The translations under genes were made by a program, and so were the position numbers. 64,000 nt of DNA from Thermoplasmata archaeon (GTDB taxonomy: Archaea; Thermoplasmatota; Thermoplasmata; Lutacidiplasmatales; UBA184): assembly GCA_021817605.1 (NCBI GenBank), contig JAKAUN010000012.1:94985-158984 (forward strand), given 5' to 3'. Below the pieces are notes generated by a model that ran no database searches, was not told where the DNA came from, and worked only from the letters and a program-made list of their open reading frames with translations. Positions 8,369 to 17,422 of this stretch are shown in pieces (position 1 is the stretch's first letter; each line of letters opens with the position of its first letter).

Positions 8369-10015
8369 ATGGGCTGGCGGGAGGCCTCGCGTCTCGCCGA
8401 AGTGGCGTTCCTCGAGGTTTCCGTCCAGGCGATCTACGCCTTCCGCCAGGGAACACCGGTCCCGCCCACCGAGAGCCATCTTCTCGTGCGACGGTCGCGT
8501 CGGAGGGTGGCACAGAGCAAGGCGATCATCGGTGCCCTGCTCTGTTTCCTCGCCTTCGGCTCGGCGCTGTTGCTGCGCGCGAGCGACGCCCAGCGGGCGC
8601 TCTTCGTTCCGCCGGCCCTACCCGTCGGCCTGTTCGACGCCGCGGTCCTCACCGCCCTCGTGAGCCTCGTGGTCGCCCTCCTCTGGTGGACCGGGCTCCA
8701 GGCGCTCCCGACGCTCCTTACCTCCGGCGTGCTCGACGTCCTCGCCCCACTCCCCCTCGACGCGGCAGACCTCCGCCGCGTGGCCGCGATCGTCTACTTT
8801 CGGCTGTTCGACGTACCGATCGCCGTCGTCCTCCTCTCCGTCCCTCTCGCGGTGGGCTGGGCTCTCGGCCTCTGGGCGGGGCTCGCCATCCTCCCGGCGA
8901 CGCTGAGCGCGGTCGCCTTCGCCCTTGCCCTCTCCTTGCTCACCGGCCGGTTCTTCGTCCGCCGGATCCAAGGCTCCCGCGGGGGCGGCGGCAGGACGAT
9001 CGTCCGGTGGGCCTACCTCGTCCTCTGGCTCGTCCCCGCCTTCGGCATGCTCGGTTTCCTCACGCTCGCCCCGGCGTTCTTCGGCCTGCTCGAGCACCTC
9101 GCCACGGCCACGCTCTCGCCGGCGAGCTACCTGGTGATGATCGCCTACCCGTTCTCGATGGCCGTCCTCCCCGTCCTCGCGGCCGGGGGACGCGGGGCGA
9201 TGGACCTCGGGGCGTTCCCGCTGAGTTGGGTCGCCACCGCCGACGCGCTCTACGGGGTCCTCGCGGGCGTGGCGGGGATCTGGCTCTGCGGGTCCGTGGG
9301 GAACGTGGGGCTCCTTCCCGCGAGCGTGCCGAAGGGCCCCCCCGAACCGGTCGGCACGCTCGACCTCCAGCGTCCCGCCCTCGCCGTCCTCACCAAGGAC
9401 CTCCGCATCGCGAGCCGAACCCCGGGATTCGCCTTCCTCATCCTCCTCCCCCTCCTGGACGCGCTCGCGCTCGGTCTCGTGAGCGTCCTAGGGACCCCAT
9501 CGCCCCCGGCGGCCCGGGGGCTCGCCTTCGGGGCGGTGAGCGCGGCGGCGCTTCTCGCAACCTTCTTCGGCCCGGCGTTCTTCGCGCTCGAAGTGCTGGC
9601 ACACTCCTACGCGCGGACGCTCCCGCTCTCGCAGCGATCGGTCGTCCTCGGCAAGACCTTGCTCGTGGTCGGGATCTACCTCGCCGCGAGCCTCCTGGTG
9701 CTCGGCATCACGCTCACGAGGGTCCCTGCGGGCGCGCTCTTCTCGGCGTTCGTCGCCGCGGAGCTGCCTGCGGTCGCCGCGGGGGCCCTCCTGGAGCTCG
9801 GCATCCTCTACCGGTGGGGCCGTCTTCGCGGGCCGCCGGTGACGAACCTCTACGCGGGGACGTTCAACATCCTCCTTGTCTCCCTCCCGGGACTCATCGT
9901 CGTCGGGCTGCCCCTCCTCGCCTACGGCGTGGTCGGCCTCGGCGAGATGGCCCTCCTCGGCCTGGCCGAGCTTGCAGCGTGCGCACCGTTCGCGCTCGGG
10001 AGGGGAAGATCCTGA
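8369..10015 (+). CDS. ABC transporter permease, multi-pass membrane protein
   Basis: A 548-residue, very hydrophobic protein with roughly ten to twelve predicted membrane helices in two halves separated by a soluble stretch (about residues 320-350, LDLQRPALAVLTKDLRIASR). The second half resembles ABC-2-type permeases. It directly follows the ATPase gene and is presumed to be its membrane partner. Its 3' end overlaps the chosen valS start by 37 bases. Confidence 0.85.
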   Translation: MGWREASRLAEVAFLEVSVQAIYAFRQGTPVPPTESHLLVRRSRRRVAQSKAIIGALLCFLAFGSALLLRASDAQRALFVPPALPVGLFDAAVLTALVSLVVALLWWTGLQALPTLLTSGVLDVLAPLPLDAADLRRVAAIVYFRLFDVPIAVVLLSVPLAVGWALGLWAGLAILPATLSAVAFALALSLLTGRFFVRRIQGSRGGGGRTIVRWAYLVLWLVPAFGMLGFLTLAPAFFGLLEHLATATLSPASYLVMIAYPFSMAVLPVLAAGGRGAMDLGAFPLSWVATADALYGVLAGVAGIWLCGSVGNVGLLPASVPKGPPEPVGTLDLQRPALAVLTKDLRIASRTPGFAFLILLPLLDALALGLVSVLGTPSPPAARGLAFGAVSAAALLATFFGPAFFALEVLAHSYARTLPLSQRSVVLGKTLLVVGIYLAASLLVLGITLTRVPAGALFSAFVAAELPAVAAGALLELGILYRWGRLRGPPVTNLYAGTFNILLVSLPGLIVVGLPLLAYGVVGLGEMALLGLAELAACAPFALGRGRS

Positions 10016-12684
10016 GCCCGGGGGCGCTCGCGCCGAGGTTCGAGCCCGGACCGATCGAGGCGCGCTGGCAGGCCGAGTGGGAGCGGCTAGGGGCGTTCCG
10101 GGCCCCGCCGACGCCGACCGCGCAGGGGTTCTCGATCGTCCTTCCCCCGCCGAACGTCACGGGGGTGCTCACCCTCGGCCACATGCTCGGCAACACGGTG
10201 ATGGACATCCTCGTCCGACGGCAGCGGATGCGGGGGATCCCGACCCTGTGGGCCCCCGGGGTCGACCACGCCGGCCTCGCCACCCAGGTCGAGGTCCGTC
10301 GCCGCCTTGCCCGGCAGGGGGTCCGCCTCGAGGAGCTCCCCCGGGATCGGGCGCTCCGGGAGATCGAGTCCTGGAAGGACGAGCACGAGAAGAGGATCCG
10401 CGAGCAGCTGTTCGCCGGTGGGTTCTCGGTCGACTGGAGCCGGTTCCGCTACACGATGGACCCGCAGAGCGTGCGGGCGACCCGGGAGGTCTTCGTCGCC
10501 CTCTGGCGCGCCGGGCTCGTCTACCGCGGCGAGCGGATGGTCAACTGGGACCCCCAGCTGCGCACCGCGATCTCCGACCTCGAGGTCGTCCGGACCGAGG
10601 AGGACACCGAGTTCCTCACCCTCCTCTACCGCTGGGCGGACGGTAGCCCGGGGGGCCTCGAGGTCGCCACCGTACGCCCCGAGACCGTCTTCGGCGACGT
10701 CGCGGTGGCGGTGCATCCGGCCGACGAGCGCCACACGGCGGCGGTCGGCCGCCCCGTCGTCGTCCCCCTGGTCGGCCGTCACGTCCCGGTGGTCGTGGAC
10801 GCGGGCGTCGACCCCGAGTTCGGGACCGGCGCGCTCAAGGTGACGCCGCGGCACGACCTCCTCGACCGGGAGATCTACCTGCGGCATCCGGGCCTCACCG
10901 AGCCGGTCGAGATCTTCGACGAGAGCGCCCACCTCGTCGGCGCCTGGGTCCCACCGGAGCTTCACGGGCTCGACCGCGACGCCGCGCGCCGCCGCACGAC
11001 CGAGATGCTCGAGGCCGAGGGAACCCTCGTGCGCAGGACGGTTCGCAAGACCGCGATCGCCCGCTCGGAGCGCTCGGAAGCGGTCATCGAGCCGAGGCTC
11101 TCGACGCAGTGGTTCGTCCGGATGGGCCCCCTCGCGGGGCCGGTGGTCGAGGCGGTCCGACGCGGCGAGATCAAGATCCGCCCGGAACGCTGGGAGCGCA
11201 CGTTCTTCCGGTGGATGGAAGGGATCGAGGACTGGTGCATCTCCCGTCAGGTCCTCTGGGGCGTGCCGGTGCCGGTGGCGTACTGCCGCTCCTGCGGCCA
11301 CGAGATGGCGTTCGTCGAGCCGCTTGCGGCCTGCCCCGAGTGCCACGCGCGGGACCTTCGGGACGACCCGGATGTCCTCGACACCTGGTTCACCTCCTGG
11401 CTCTGGCCGTTCTCCGCCCTCGGCTGGCCCGAGCGCACCTCCGAGCTCGCCCACTACTACCCGACCAGCGTCCTCGTCACGGGCCGCGACATCATGTTCT
11501 TCTGGGTCGCCCGGATGATGATGGCGGGCTACCGGTTCACGGCGAGCCGCCCGTTCTCGGAGGTCTACTTCACGGGCATGATGCGCGACGAGCAGGGACG
11601 CCGCATGTCCAAGCATCTCGGCAACTCCCCCGACCCGCTCGTGGTCGTCCGAGAGCGCGGGGCGGATGCGCTGCGCTTCGGTCTCGTGTTCCCGAACCCG
11701 ACCGACGAGGACGGCGCCTTCGGAACCGCGAGCCTCGAGGGCGGCAGGAACTTCCTCACGAAGCTCTGGAACCTCGTCAGGTTCACCCTTCTCCACGTCC
11801 CCGAGGGGACGCCGCCGCCCTCCGAGCCCCCCGAGACCCATCCCCATCGCTCGCGCGAGGACCGCTGGGTCCTCGAGCGCTACCGCCGCTGCCTCGTGGA
11901 GGTCGACGAGGCGCTCTCCGAGCTCGCTCCGTCCCGCGCGGCAGGCGCTCTCTACGGCTTCCTCTGGCACGACCTCGCCGACCGCTACGTCGAGATCGCC
12001 AAGGAGGCGCTCAACGGCCGCCGGGGCGAGCCGGCGCGTCGGGAGGCTCGCGCGACGCTCCTCTTCGTGGTCGAGCGCACCGTCCGCCTGCTCCACCCGT
12101 TCGTCCCCCACGTGACCGAGGAGCTCTGGCACGCCCTTCCCCACGGCGGCGAACTGCTCGCCACGGCACCCTGGCCGGCGGTCGGGGAGATCCCACCCGA
12201 CCCCGCAGCGGTGCTGGAGATGGAGCCGGTGCTCGAGGCGATCCGGCTCCTGCGCAACCTCCGCGCCGAGGAGAAGGTCGCCGCCGCCGCGACGCCCCGT
12301 GCCTGGGTTCGCCCCGCCACGCCGGAGGTCGCTCGTATCCTCCTGGCCGAGCGCGCGACCGTCCTCCGCCAGGCCCAGCTCGGGGCCCTCGAGCTGGTCG
12401 ACGCCGCTCCCCCCGAGGGGGTGGAGGTCGCCAGCCGCGTCGCGGCGATCGGGGAGTGCCATCTCGAGCGGCCGACCGAGACGCCGGCCGGCTCCGAGGC
12501 GCTCGAGCGCGAGCGAGCGAAGCTCACCGTCCTCCTCGCGAAGACCCGGGAGCGCCTTGCCGACCCCGGCTTCCTAGCCCGGGCCCCTCCCAAGGTCGTT
12601 GAGGAGCATCGCACCAAGGCGCGGGAGCTCGAGGAGCGCCTCGGCCGGATCGACCACCACTTGAAGGAGGCCCACTCCGGATGA
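9979..12684 (+). CDS. valS: Valyl-tRNA synthetase
   Basis: Class I synthetase for Val, 901 residues. HIGH-type signature TLGHMLGN near residue 66-73, preceded by the family PPPNVTG; editing (CP1) domain about 190-340; WG-linked SRQVLWG; zinc ribbon CRSCGHEM...CPECHARD about 435-457; KMSKS-type RRMSKHLGNS near 541-550; C-terminal anticodon domain and a coiled-coil tail. GTG9979 is the most plausible start, since homologues begin shortly before RFEPGPIEARW and longer in-frame extensions are antisense-type shadow over the permease gene. CTG10011 behind GGAGGGG is an alternative. The stop overlaps the next gene as ATGA. Confidence 0.95.
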   Translation: MRTVRAREGKILSPGALAPRFEPGPIEARWQAEWERLGAFRAPPTPTAQGFSIVLPPPNVTGVLTLGHMLGNTVMDILVRRQRMRGIPTLWAPGVDHAGLATQVEVRRRLARQGVRLEELPRDRALREIESWKDEHEKRIREQLFAGGFSVDWSRFRYTMDPQSVRATREVFVALWRAGLVYRGERMVNWDPQLRTAISDLEVVRTEEDTEFLTLLYRWADGSPGGLEVATVRPETVFGDVAVAVHPADERHTAAVGRPVVVPLVGRHVPVVVDAGVDPEFGTGALKVTPRHDLLDREIYLRHPGLTEPVEIFDESAHLVGAWVPPELHGLDRDAARRRTTEMLEAEGTLVRRTVRKTAIARSERSEAVIEPRLSTQWFVRMGPLAGPVVEAVRRGEIKIRPERWERTFFRWMEGIEDWCISRQVLWGVPVPVAYCRSCGHEMAFVEPLAACPECHARDLRDDPDVLDTWFTSWLWPFSALGWPERTSELAHYYPTSVLVTGRDIMFFWVARMMMAGYRFTASRPFSEVYFTGMMRDEQGRRMSKHLGNSPDPLVVVRERGADALRFGLVFPNPTDEDGAFGTASLEGGRNFLTKLWNLVRFTLLHVPEGTPPPSEPPETHPHRSREDRWVLERYRRCLVEVDEALSELAPSRAAGALYGFLWHDLADRYVEIAKEALNGRRGEPARREARATLLFVVERTVRLLHPFVPHVTEELWHALPHGGELLATAPWPAVGEIPPDPAAVLEMEPVLEAIRLLRNLRAEEKVAAAATPRAWVRPATPEVARILLAERATVLRQAQLGALELVDAAPPEGVEVASRVAAIGECHLERPTETPAGSEALERERAKLTVLLAKTRERLADPGFLARAPPKVVEEHRTKARELEERLGRIDHHLKEAHSG

Positions 12685-13679
12685 GCCGACCGGCACGGTC
12701 GCGTTCGGGCCGACGGCCCGCGACAAAGGCCTCGCCCTCGGCCGCGGTGCCGGCGCCCCACGGGGATTGGCCGATTCCCGGGACCGAGAGGCGCCACCCG
12801 GGCCTCGGGCTCGGGCTCTGGGCCCTCGGCCGGTGGACCTCGGAGGACGAGGCACGGACCAAGGCGACCGCCGCCCGCGCCCTGGAGCTCGGCGTCCGCT
12901 GGTTCGACACCGCGGAGGTCTACGGCGCCGGCCGGTCCGAGAGGCTCCTCGGCGACCTTCTCGCCCGCGGCGCCTCGGGTGGCTCGGAGGCGTTCGTCGT
13001 CACCAAGGTCTCCTGGGAGCATCTTCGCCCGACGCAGATCCGCGCCGCGCTCATCAACAGCCTCGAACGGCTGGGACGCCGGTCGGTCGACCTTTACCTG
13101 GTCCACGCGCCCGACCCGAAGGTCCCGCTCCAGGAAACGATGCCCGTCCTCGAGTCGCTCTGGAAGGAGGGGCGGATCGGGGCGATCGGGGTCTCCAACT
13201 TCTCCGTCGAGCAGCTCGAGGAGGCGGAACGGCACCTTTCCGAGGCGCGTCTCGCCGCGCACCAGGTCAGGATGAACCTCCTCGACTCGGAGGAGGCGGA
13301 GTCCGTTCTCCCGTTCTGCCGTCAGCGCAAGATCGTGATCGAGGCCTACACGCCCTTAGCACTCGGGATCCTCGCCGGTCGCTACCTGGACGGGCGGCGG
13401 AGCTCCGTGGAGCTCCGCCGCTACGCGGTCGACTCCTTCGGCGAGTCCCGTGTTCCCGAGCTCCTCGCCCGCGCCCGCCGCCTGCGCGAGCTCGCCGTCG
13501 AGGAGAAGGTCCCTCTCGCGTCGCTCGCGCTCCGTTGGCTTGAGTCGAAGGGAGCCGCGCCGCTCTTCGGGGCGAGCCGGCCGCCGCAGGTCGAGGAGAT
13601 CCTGCGCGCCTGGGCTTTTCGGGTGCCGGCGGCGGCCCTGCGACGCGCGGAGGAGATCGGGCGGGGCGACCGTGCTTAG
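12681..13679 (+). CDS. Aldo/keto reductase
   Basis: NAD(P)H-dependent oxidoreductase with a TIM barrel, 332 residues including a positively charged N-terminal tail of about 40 residues not usual in the family. The catalytic tetrad is visible: Asp and Tyr in FDTAEVYG near 74-81, Lys in VTKVSW near 109, His in LVHAPDP near 139. GVSNFS near 172 and a C-terminal NADP-type segment GASRPPQVEE complete the fold. Start ATG overlaps the valS stop (ATGA). Substrate unknown. Confidence 0.92.
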   Translation: MSRPARSRSGRRPATKASPSAAVPAPHGDWPIPGTERRHPGLGLGLWALGRWTSEDEARTKATAARALELGVRWFDTAEVYGAGRSERLLGDLLARGASGGSEAFVVTKVSWEHLRPTQIRAALINSLERLGRRSVDLYLVHAPDPKVPLQETMPVLESLWKEGRIGAIGVSNFSVEQLEEAERHLSEARLAAHQVRMNLLDSEEAESVLPFCRQRKIVIEAYTPLALGILAGRYLDGRRSSVELRRYAVDSFGESRVPELLARARRLRELAVEEKVPLASLALRWLESKGAAPLFGASRPPQVEEILRAWAFRVPAAALRRAEEIGRGDRA

Positions 13680-14325
13680 GCTCGTCGCCCTCGACATGGA
13701 CGGGACGCTGGTCGACGTCCAAAGCTCCTGGGCCGCCGTCCACGCCCACTTCGGCGCGGACAACTTCGAAGGACTTCGGAGATTCCTCGCCAACGAGATC
13801 GACGACGAGGAGTTCATTCGCAGCGACATCGCGATCTGGAAGCGCCACGCCCCGGGGCTCGACCTCTTCGCGATCGAGGCGATCCTCGCCAAGGTGCCCC
13901 TGATGCCGGGGGCCGCAACGCTGCTCTCGGGGCTGCACGCGCGGGGGATCCGCACCGCGATCGTGAGCGGGGGGATCGACCTGCTCGCTCGACGCGTCGC
14001 CCGCGAGCTCGGCATCGACATCGCCCTGGCCAACGGCTTTCGTGTGACGGCCGACGGGCGGCTCACCGGCACGGGGATCGTCCGCGTCCCCATCCACGGC
14101 AAGGAGCAGGTCCTCGCCCACCTTCAGGAGCAGCTCGGGATAGGGCCCGAAGAGACCGCCTCGGTCGGCAACTCGGAGATCGATCTCGGCCTGTTCCGAC
14201 GCAGCCGTGTCGGGATCGCCTTCCTTCCCGAGGACGACGCGATCCGTGGCGGCGCCCACACGGTCGTGCTCGAGCGCGACCTCGGCCGGGTCCTCGAGGC
14301 GCTCGAGCGGTTCCCCCCCGAGTAG
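13672..14325 (+). CDS. HAD-family phosphatase, phosphoserine phosphatase-like
   Basis: Mg-dependent phosphohydrolase of 217 residues. HAD motif I LDMDGTLVD at residues 7-15, motif II VSGGIDLL near 98-105, motif III Lys around 140-150, motif IV VGNSEIDLGLF near 165-175. The insertion pattern with VVSGG-type motif II and GNSEID resembles SerB-like phosphatases, but the substrate could differ. GTG13672 lies inside the end of the aldo/keto reductase gene and places motif I at the usual distance from the start; the longer open frame is shadow. Confidence 0.85.
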   Translation: MLRLVALDMDGTLVDVQSSWAAVHAHFGADNFEGLRRFLANEIDDEEFIRSDIAIWKRHAPGLDLFAIEAILAKVPLMPGAATLLSGLHARGIRTAIVSGGIDLLARRVARELGIDIALANGFRVTADGRLTGTGIVRVPIHGKEQVLAHLQEQLGIGPEETASVGNSEIDLGLFRRSRVGIAFLPEDDAIRGGAHTVVLERDLGRVLEALERFPPE

Positions 14326-14371
14326 CCCGAAGGAACCGTTATCCGCGGAGCCCCGCTCCCAGGCCTCGTCC

Positions 14372-14989
14372 ATGGAACCGTACTCCGTGCTCCTCGAGCG
14401 CGCCCGGGCGAAGCTGCCGCCGGTCCTCGCGGGGGGCGAGCGCTTCCAGGTGCCCGAGCCGGACGTCATGACCGACGGGCGCTCCACCGTGATCCGCAAC
14501 CTCCAGGAGATCGCCACGACCCTTAGACGCGAGCCGGCGCACCTCATCGGCTACCTGGCCCGGGACTTCGGCTGCCCCGGGGTGCTCGACCTGCCGCGCG
14601 CCGTGCTCAAGTCACGGCTCGCCAAGGAGGCGATCGCGCAGAAGATCCGGGACTACACGGCGAAGTTCGTCATCTGCTCGGAGTGCAAGCGGCCGGACAC
14701 GCACCTCCACAAGGAGGGTCGCCTCATGCTGCTCGTCTGCGAGGCCTGCGGGGCGCAGCGCCCGGTCACCGTTCGGCGCACTGTCGAGCCCGAGAAGCCA
14801 AAGACCCCGATCGTCGTCGGCGAGGTCTATCGGCTGACGATCGAGGACATCGGCCGCCGCGGCGACGGGGTCGCCAAGAAGGAGGGCTTCGTCATCTTCG
14901 TCACGGGAGCGAACCAGCGCGGCACCACGGTGAACGCCAAAGTGACCAAGGTCCTCGGCAACAACGCCTACGCCATCGTGCAGCCCTAG
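14372..14989 (+). CDS. Translation initiation factor aIF2-beta with C-terminal TRAM domain
   Basis: Beta subunit of the archaeal initiator-tRNA carrier aIF2, 205 residues. The N-terminal alpha-beta core includes MTDGRSTVIRN and the DIN-type helix region; the zinc ribbon is CSECKRPDTHL...CEACGA at about residues 101-126; a TRAM domain follows at about 148-204 (VGEVYRLTIEDIGRRGDGVAKKEGF). aIF2-beta/TRAM fusions are known in some euryarchaeal groups. ATG14372 gives the usual aIF2-beta N-terminus; upstream in-frame codons overlap the HAD gene. Confidence 0.93.
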   Translation: MEPYSVLLERARAKLPPVLAGGERFQVPEPDVMTDGRSTVIRNLQEIATTLRREPAHLIGYLARDFGCPGVLDLPRAVLKSRLAKEAIAQKIRDYTAKFVICSECKRPDTHLHKEGRLMLLVCEACGAQRPVTVRRTVEPEKPKTPIVVGEVYRLTIEDIGRRGDGVAKKEGFVIFVTGANQRGTTVNAKVTKVLGNNAYAIVQP

Positions 14990-14993
14990 GTCG

Positions 14994-15962
14994 ATGCGCG
15001 TCGGCCGCTGGCTCGGTCTCCCGGCGATGTATGTCGCCGCCCAGCTCGTCGGGCTCGCGCTCGCGAACCCGTTCCGCTCCGAGGGGCTCGCGACGAGCGG
15101 CAACCCCCAGAACCCCGCCGGCCCTCTCGTGCTCGTCCTCGTGGTCGTCCTCGCCCCGCTCGTCATCCTGCTTTTTACGCGACGCCAGGGAGGTCTCGTT
15201 GGCCTCCGCCACATCCTGCTCCTCGGCATCGTCGCCTCCCTCTACGTCACGCTCTACGCGACCTTCGCCCTGGTCCCGCCGGGGCTGCTGCTGCTGAGCC
15301 CGTATGCCGCGGGCGTCGCGCTCGAGCCCGCCCTCCCTTTCGCGGCGATCGCGAGCGCGGGGATCTACCTCGCGCTGCTCATCGAGCCGCAGTGGTACGT
15401 GGTCGACCTCGCCGGCCTCGCCGCGGGCGGCTCCCTCATCGCCATCCTCGGGATCTCCTTTGGCCCCCTGCCGGCGTTCGTGCTGCTCGGCGCGCTGATG
15501 GTCTACGACGCGATCGCCGTCTACCGCACCAAGCACATGGTCACGCTCGCCGACGCGGTCACCGAGATGAAGCTCCCGATGCTGCTGGTAATGCCGGAGT
15601 CGGCGGGGTTCGACTACCCGAGCGCCCCTCCCCTCCGCACCCAGCGAAAGGCCCCTGTCGGCGAGCGGGCGGCGATGTTCATGGGGCTCGGGGACATCGT
15701 CATCCCCGGGACCCTGGTCGTCTCGGCGTTCGCCTGGCTCCCCGTTTCCCCGGTCCACCTCGGTCTCGGCGCGAACCTGTGGATGGCCCTCGGCACGATG
15801 CTGGGCTCGCTGGTCGGCTACGGGTTTCTCATGCGTCGCGTGGCGACCGGGCAGCCCCAGGCCGGGCTCCCGTTCCTCAACGGCGGAGCGCTGGTCGGCT
15901 ACGCCCTCGCCTACCTCGTCCTGTTCCGCTCCTTCACCCTCGGGCTCACCGGGGGGCTTTAA
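14994..15962 (+). CDS. Presenilin-like intramembrane aspartyl protease
   Basis: Archaeal member of the presenilin/signal peptide peptidase family (A22), 322 residues with about nine membrane helices. The catalytic aspartates are visible in MVYDAIAVY (Asp172) and GLGDIV (Asp234). The family PAL motif is present as PFL in GLPFLNGG (Pro293-Leu295). A soluble loop of about 45 residues separates the two aspartate helices. It probably cleaves membrane-spanning segments; targets are unknown. It starts four bases after the aIF2-beta stop, in the same operon. Confidence 0.9.
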   Translation: MRVGRWLGLPAMYVAAQLVGLALANPFRSEGLATSGNPQNPAGPLVLVLVVVLAPLVILLFTRRQGGLVGLRHILLLGIVASLYVTLYATFALVPPGLLLLSPYAAGVALEPALPFAAIASAGIYLALLIEPQWYVVDLAGLAAGGSLIAILGISFGPLPAFVLLGALMVYDAIAVYRTKHMVTLADAVTEMKLPMLLVMPESAGFDYPSAPPLRTQRKAPVGERAAMFMGLGDIVIPGTLVVSAFAWLPVSPVHLGLGANLWMALGTMLGSLVGYGFLMRRVATGQPQAGLPFLNGGALVGYALAYLVLFRSFTLGLTGGL

Positions 15963-15984
15963 CCCCGGACGGCTCGTCGGGGCC

Positions 15985-16926
15985 GTGCCGAGAAGGGTCG
16001 AGGACGTCCGGATCGACGACAGACCGTCGCTCGACACGCTGGTCGACCGGCTGAAGGCCGGCGGCGGCTTCAGCGCGAAGGACCTCGCAGTAGGGGTCGA
16101 CGTGCTCGCCTCGATGCTCGCCGACCCCGAGATGACCGTCTTCCTCTCCTTCCCCGCAGACCTGGTGGCGACCGGCACGCGCGGGGTGCTCGCTACCCTC
16201 GTGCGGGAAGGGCTCGTCGACGCGATCCTGACGACCTGCGGGACGCTCGACCACGACCTCGCCCGGGCGTTCCGTCCGTACTACCACGGCGACTGGGATC
16301 TCGACGACGCCGACCTCCATCGCCGGAACCTCTACCGTCTGGGCAACCTGGTCATCCCCCAGCGCAACTACGGCGCCATCGTCGAGGAGAAGATGCAGGC
16401 GCTGCTCTCCCGGCTCTGGAAGGGAGGCTCTCGGGCGATCTCGAGCCGCGAGCTCGCCCGCGCCATCGGGGGGGTGATCCCCCGCTCGGCTCGCTCGAGC
16501 ATCCTCCGGGCGGCCTACGAGAAGGAGGTTCCCGTCTTCGTCCCCGGGATCACCGACGGGGCGGTCGGCTCGCAGCTCTGGCTCTTCTGGCAGGACCATC
16601 GGGCACTGTCGATCGATCTTCTCTCGGACGAGCAGGCGCTCTCGGACCTCGTCTACGGCGCGAAGCGGACCGGGGCGATCATCCTCGGCGGAGGCATCTC
16701 CAAGCACCACACGATCTGGTGGAACCAGTTCCGCGACGGGCTGGACGCGGCGCTCTACCTCACGACGGCGGTCGAGTGGGACGGCAGCCTCTCGGGCGCG
16801 CGGCCTCGCGAGGCGGTCTCCTGGGGGAAGATCAAGCCGAAGGCACGGCACGCGGCGGTCGAGGGGGACGCGACGCTCCTCTTCCCGCTCATGGTAGGGG
16901 CGGCGCTCGAGCGCCTTCACCGCTGA
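15985..16926 (+). CDS. dys: Deoxyhypusine synthase
   Basis: Transfers the aminobutyl group of spermidine to a lysine of aIF5A, the first step of hypusine formation. 313 residues. Recognisable segments are TTCGTLDHDLARAF near 88-101, the NAD-binding ILGGGISKHHTIWWNQFRDG near 234-253, and the catalytic-lysine region EAVSWGKIKPKA near 276-287. The only in-frame start near the expected N-terminus is GTG15985. It is the last protein gene before tRNA-Lys and closes the operon. Confidence 0.95.
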   Translation: MPRRVEDVRIDDRPSLDTLVDRLKAGGGFSAKDLAVGVDVLASMLADPEMTVFLSFPADLVATGTRGVLATLVREGLVDAILTTCGTLDHDLARAFRPYYHGDWDLDDADLHRRNLYRLGNLVIPQRNYGAIVEEKMQALLSRLWKGGSRAISSRELARAIGGVIPRSARSSILRAAYEKEVPVFVPGITDGAVGSQLWLFWQDHRALSIDLLSDEQALSDLVYGAKRTGAIILGGGISKHHTIWWNQFRDGLDAALYLTTAVEWDGSLSGARPREAVSWGKIKPKARHAAVEGDATLLFPLMVGAALERLHR

Positions 16927-17003
16927 GAGGCTACGGACGCGGCAGAGGAGAACGCGCTCCCTCGGCGAGGCTTTATGCGGACTCTCCGCTCGGCGGCGGC
17001 TGC

Positions 17004-17077
17004 GGGCCCGTAGCTCAGCTCGGTAGAGCAGGCGGCTCTTAACCGCAAGGTCAGGGGTTCGAATCCCCTCGGGCCCG
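17004..17077 (+). tRNA. tRNA-Lys (CUU)
   Basis: Full cloverleaf: acceptor GGGCCCG/CGGGCCC, D arm GCTC...GAGC, anticodon loop CTCTTAA giving CUU, T arm AGGGG-TTCGAAT-CCCCT, discriminator G. CCA is not encoded and no intron is seen. Its last 13 bases form the left attachment site of the element described below, so the tRNA stays intact after integration. Confidence 0.96.
17065..17077 (+). repeat. attL: tRNA 3' end, 13-bp direct repeat
   Basis: CCCCTCGGGCCCG, the T-arm/acceptor end of tRNA-Lys. An identical copy lies at 61488-61500 beside the integrase gene. Confidence 0.78.
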
Positions 17078-17087
17078 TAACTCTTTC

Positions 17088-17110
17088 CTTATAGAACCCA
17101 TACGACAACT
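17088..17110 (+). repeat. Left terminal inverted repeat, probable integrase arm site
   Basis: Reads CTTATAGAACCCATACGACA then ACT. It matches the reverse complement of 61450-61472 at 19 of 23 positions, with the core AGAACCCAT identical. The distance to the adjacent att copy is 10 bp on this side. Confidence 0.7.
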
Positions 17111-17197
17111 GAGCCCGGGAGGACACCATCAACGGGCTGCCGGATGCGACTCCAGTCCCATCCCTCGCCCAAATGAAACGCTTCCGGGGGTGGCGCC

Positions 17198-17416
17198 GTG
17201 ACCGAGGGCTTCGCCGAGATCGTCTTCGAGGTCGAACCGACGCCGCCCCCTTCACGGGATCCCCCGGTGCCAGGGTGGGTGTGTGGCCGGTGTTTCTCCC
17301 TCATCCGGCATAACCCGGTCCGCCACCTTTCGTTCTGCCCGATCCACGGGTTCGCGTTCGAGCTTCGATCGATTCGCCCGACCGGGTACGCGCGCGCACA
17401 CGGACTCTCCCGCTGA
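17198..17416 (+). CDS. Small putative zinc-binding protein
   Basis: A 72-residue protein with CGRC near residues 29-32 and CPIHG near 47-51, a CxxC...CxxH arrangement that could hold one zinc. A proline-rich linker precedes it. Start GTG17198 follows GGGGGTGGCGCC. It is the first gene inside the element and is followed six bases later by the next gene. Similar short zinc-knuckle proteins are common on archaeal plasmids and viruses; function unknown. Confidence 0.55.
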   Translation: MTEGFAEIVFEVEPTPPPSRDPPVPGWVCGRCFSLIRHNPVRHLSFCPIHGFAFELRSIRPTGYARAHGLSR

Positions 17417-17422
17417 GGTCCT

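Noticed and set aside
6400..8370. 656-codon minus-strand frame
   Set aside because: Antisense to lysS and the ABC ATPase gene, both of which have clear family motifs on the plus strand.
8686..9978. N-terminal extension of the valS frame
   Set aside because: Overlaps the permease gene in another frame and has Arg/Pro/Gly shadow composition; ValRS homologues start near 9979.
10087..12462. 791-codon minus-strand frame
   Set aside because: Antisense shadow of valS.
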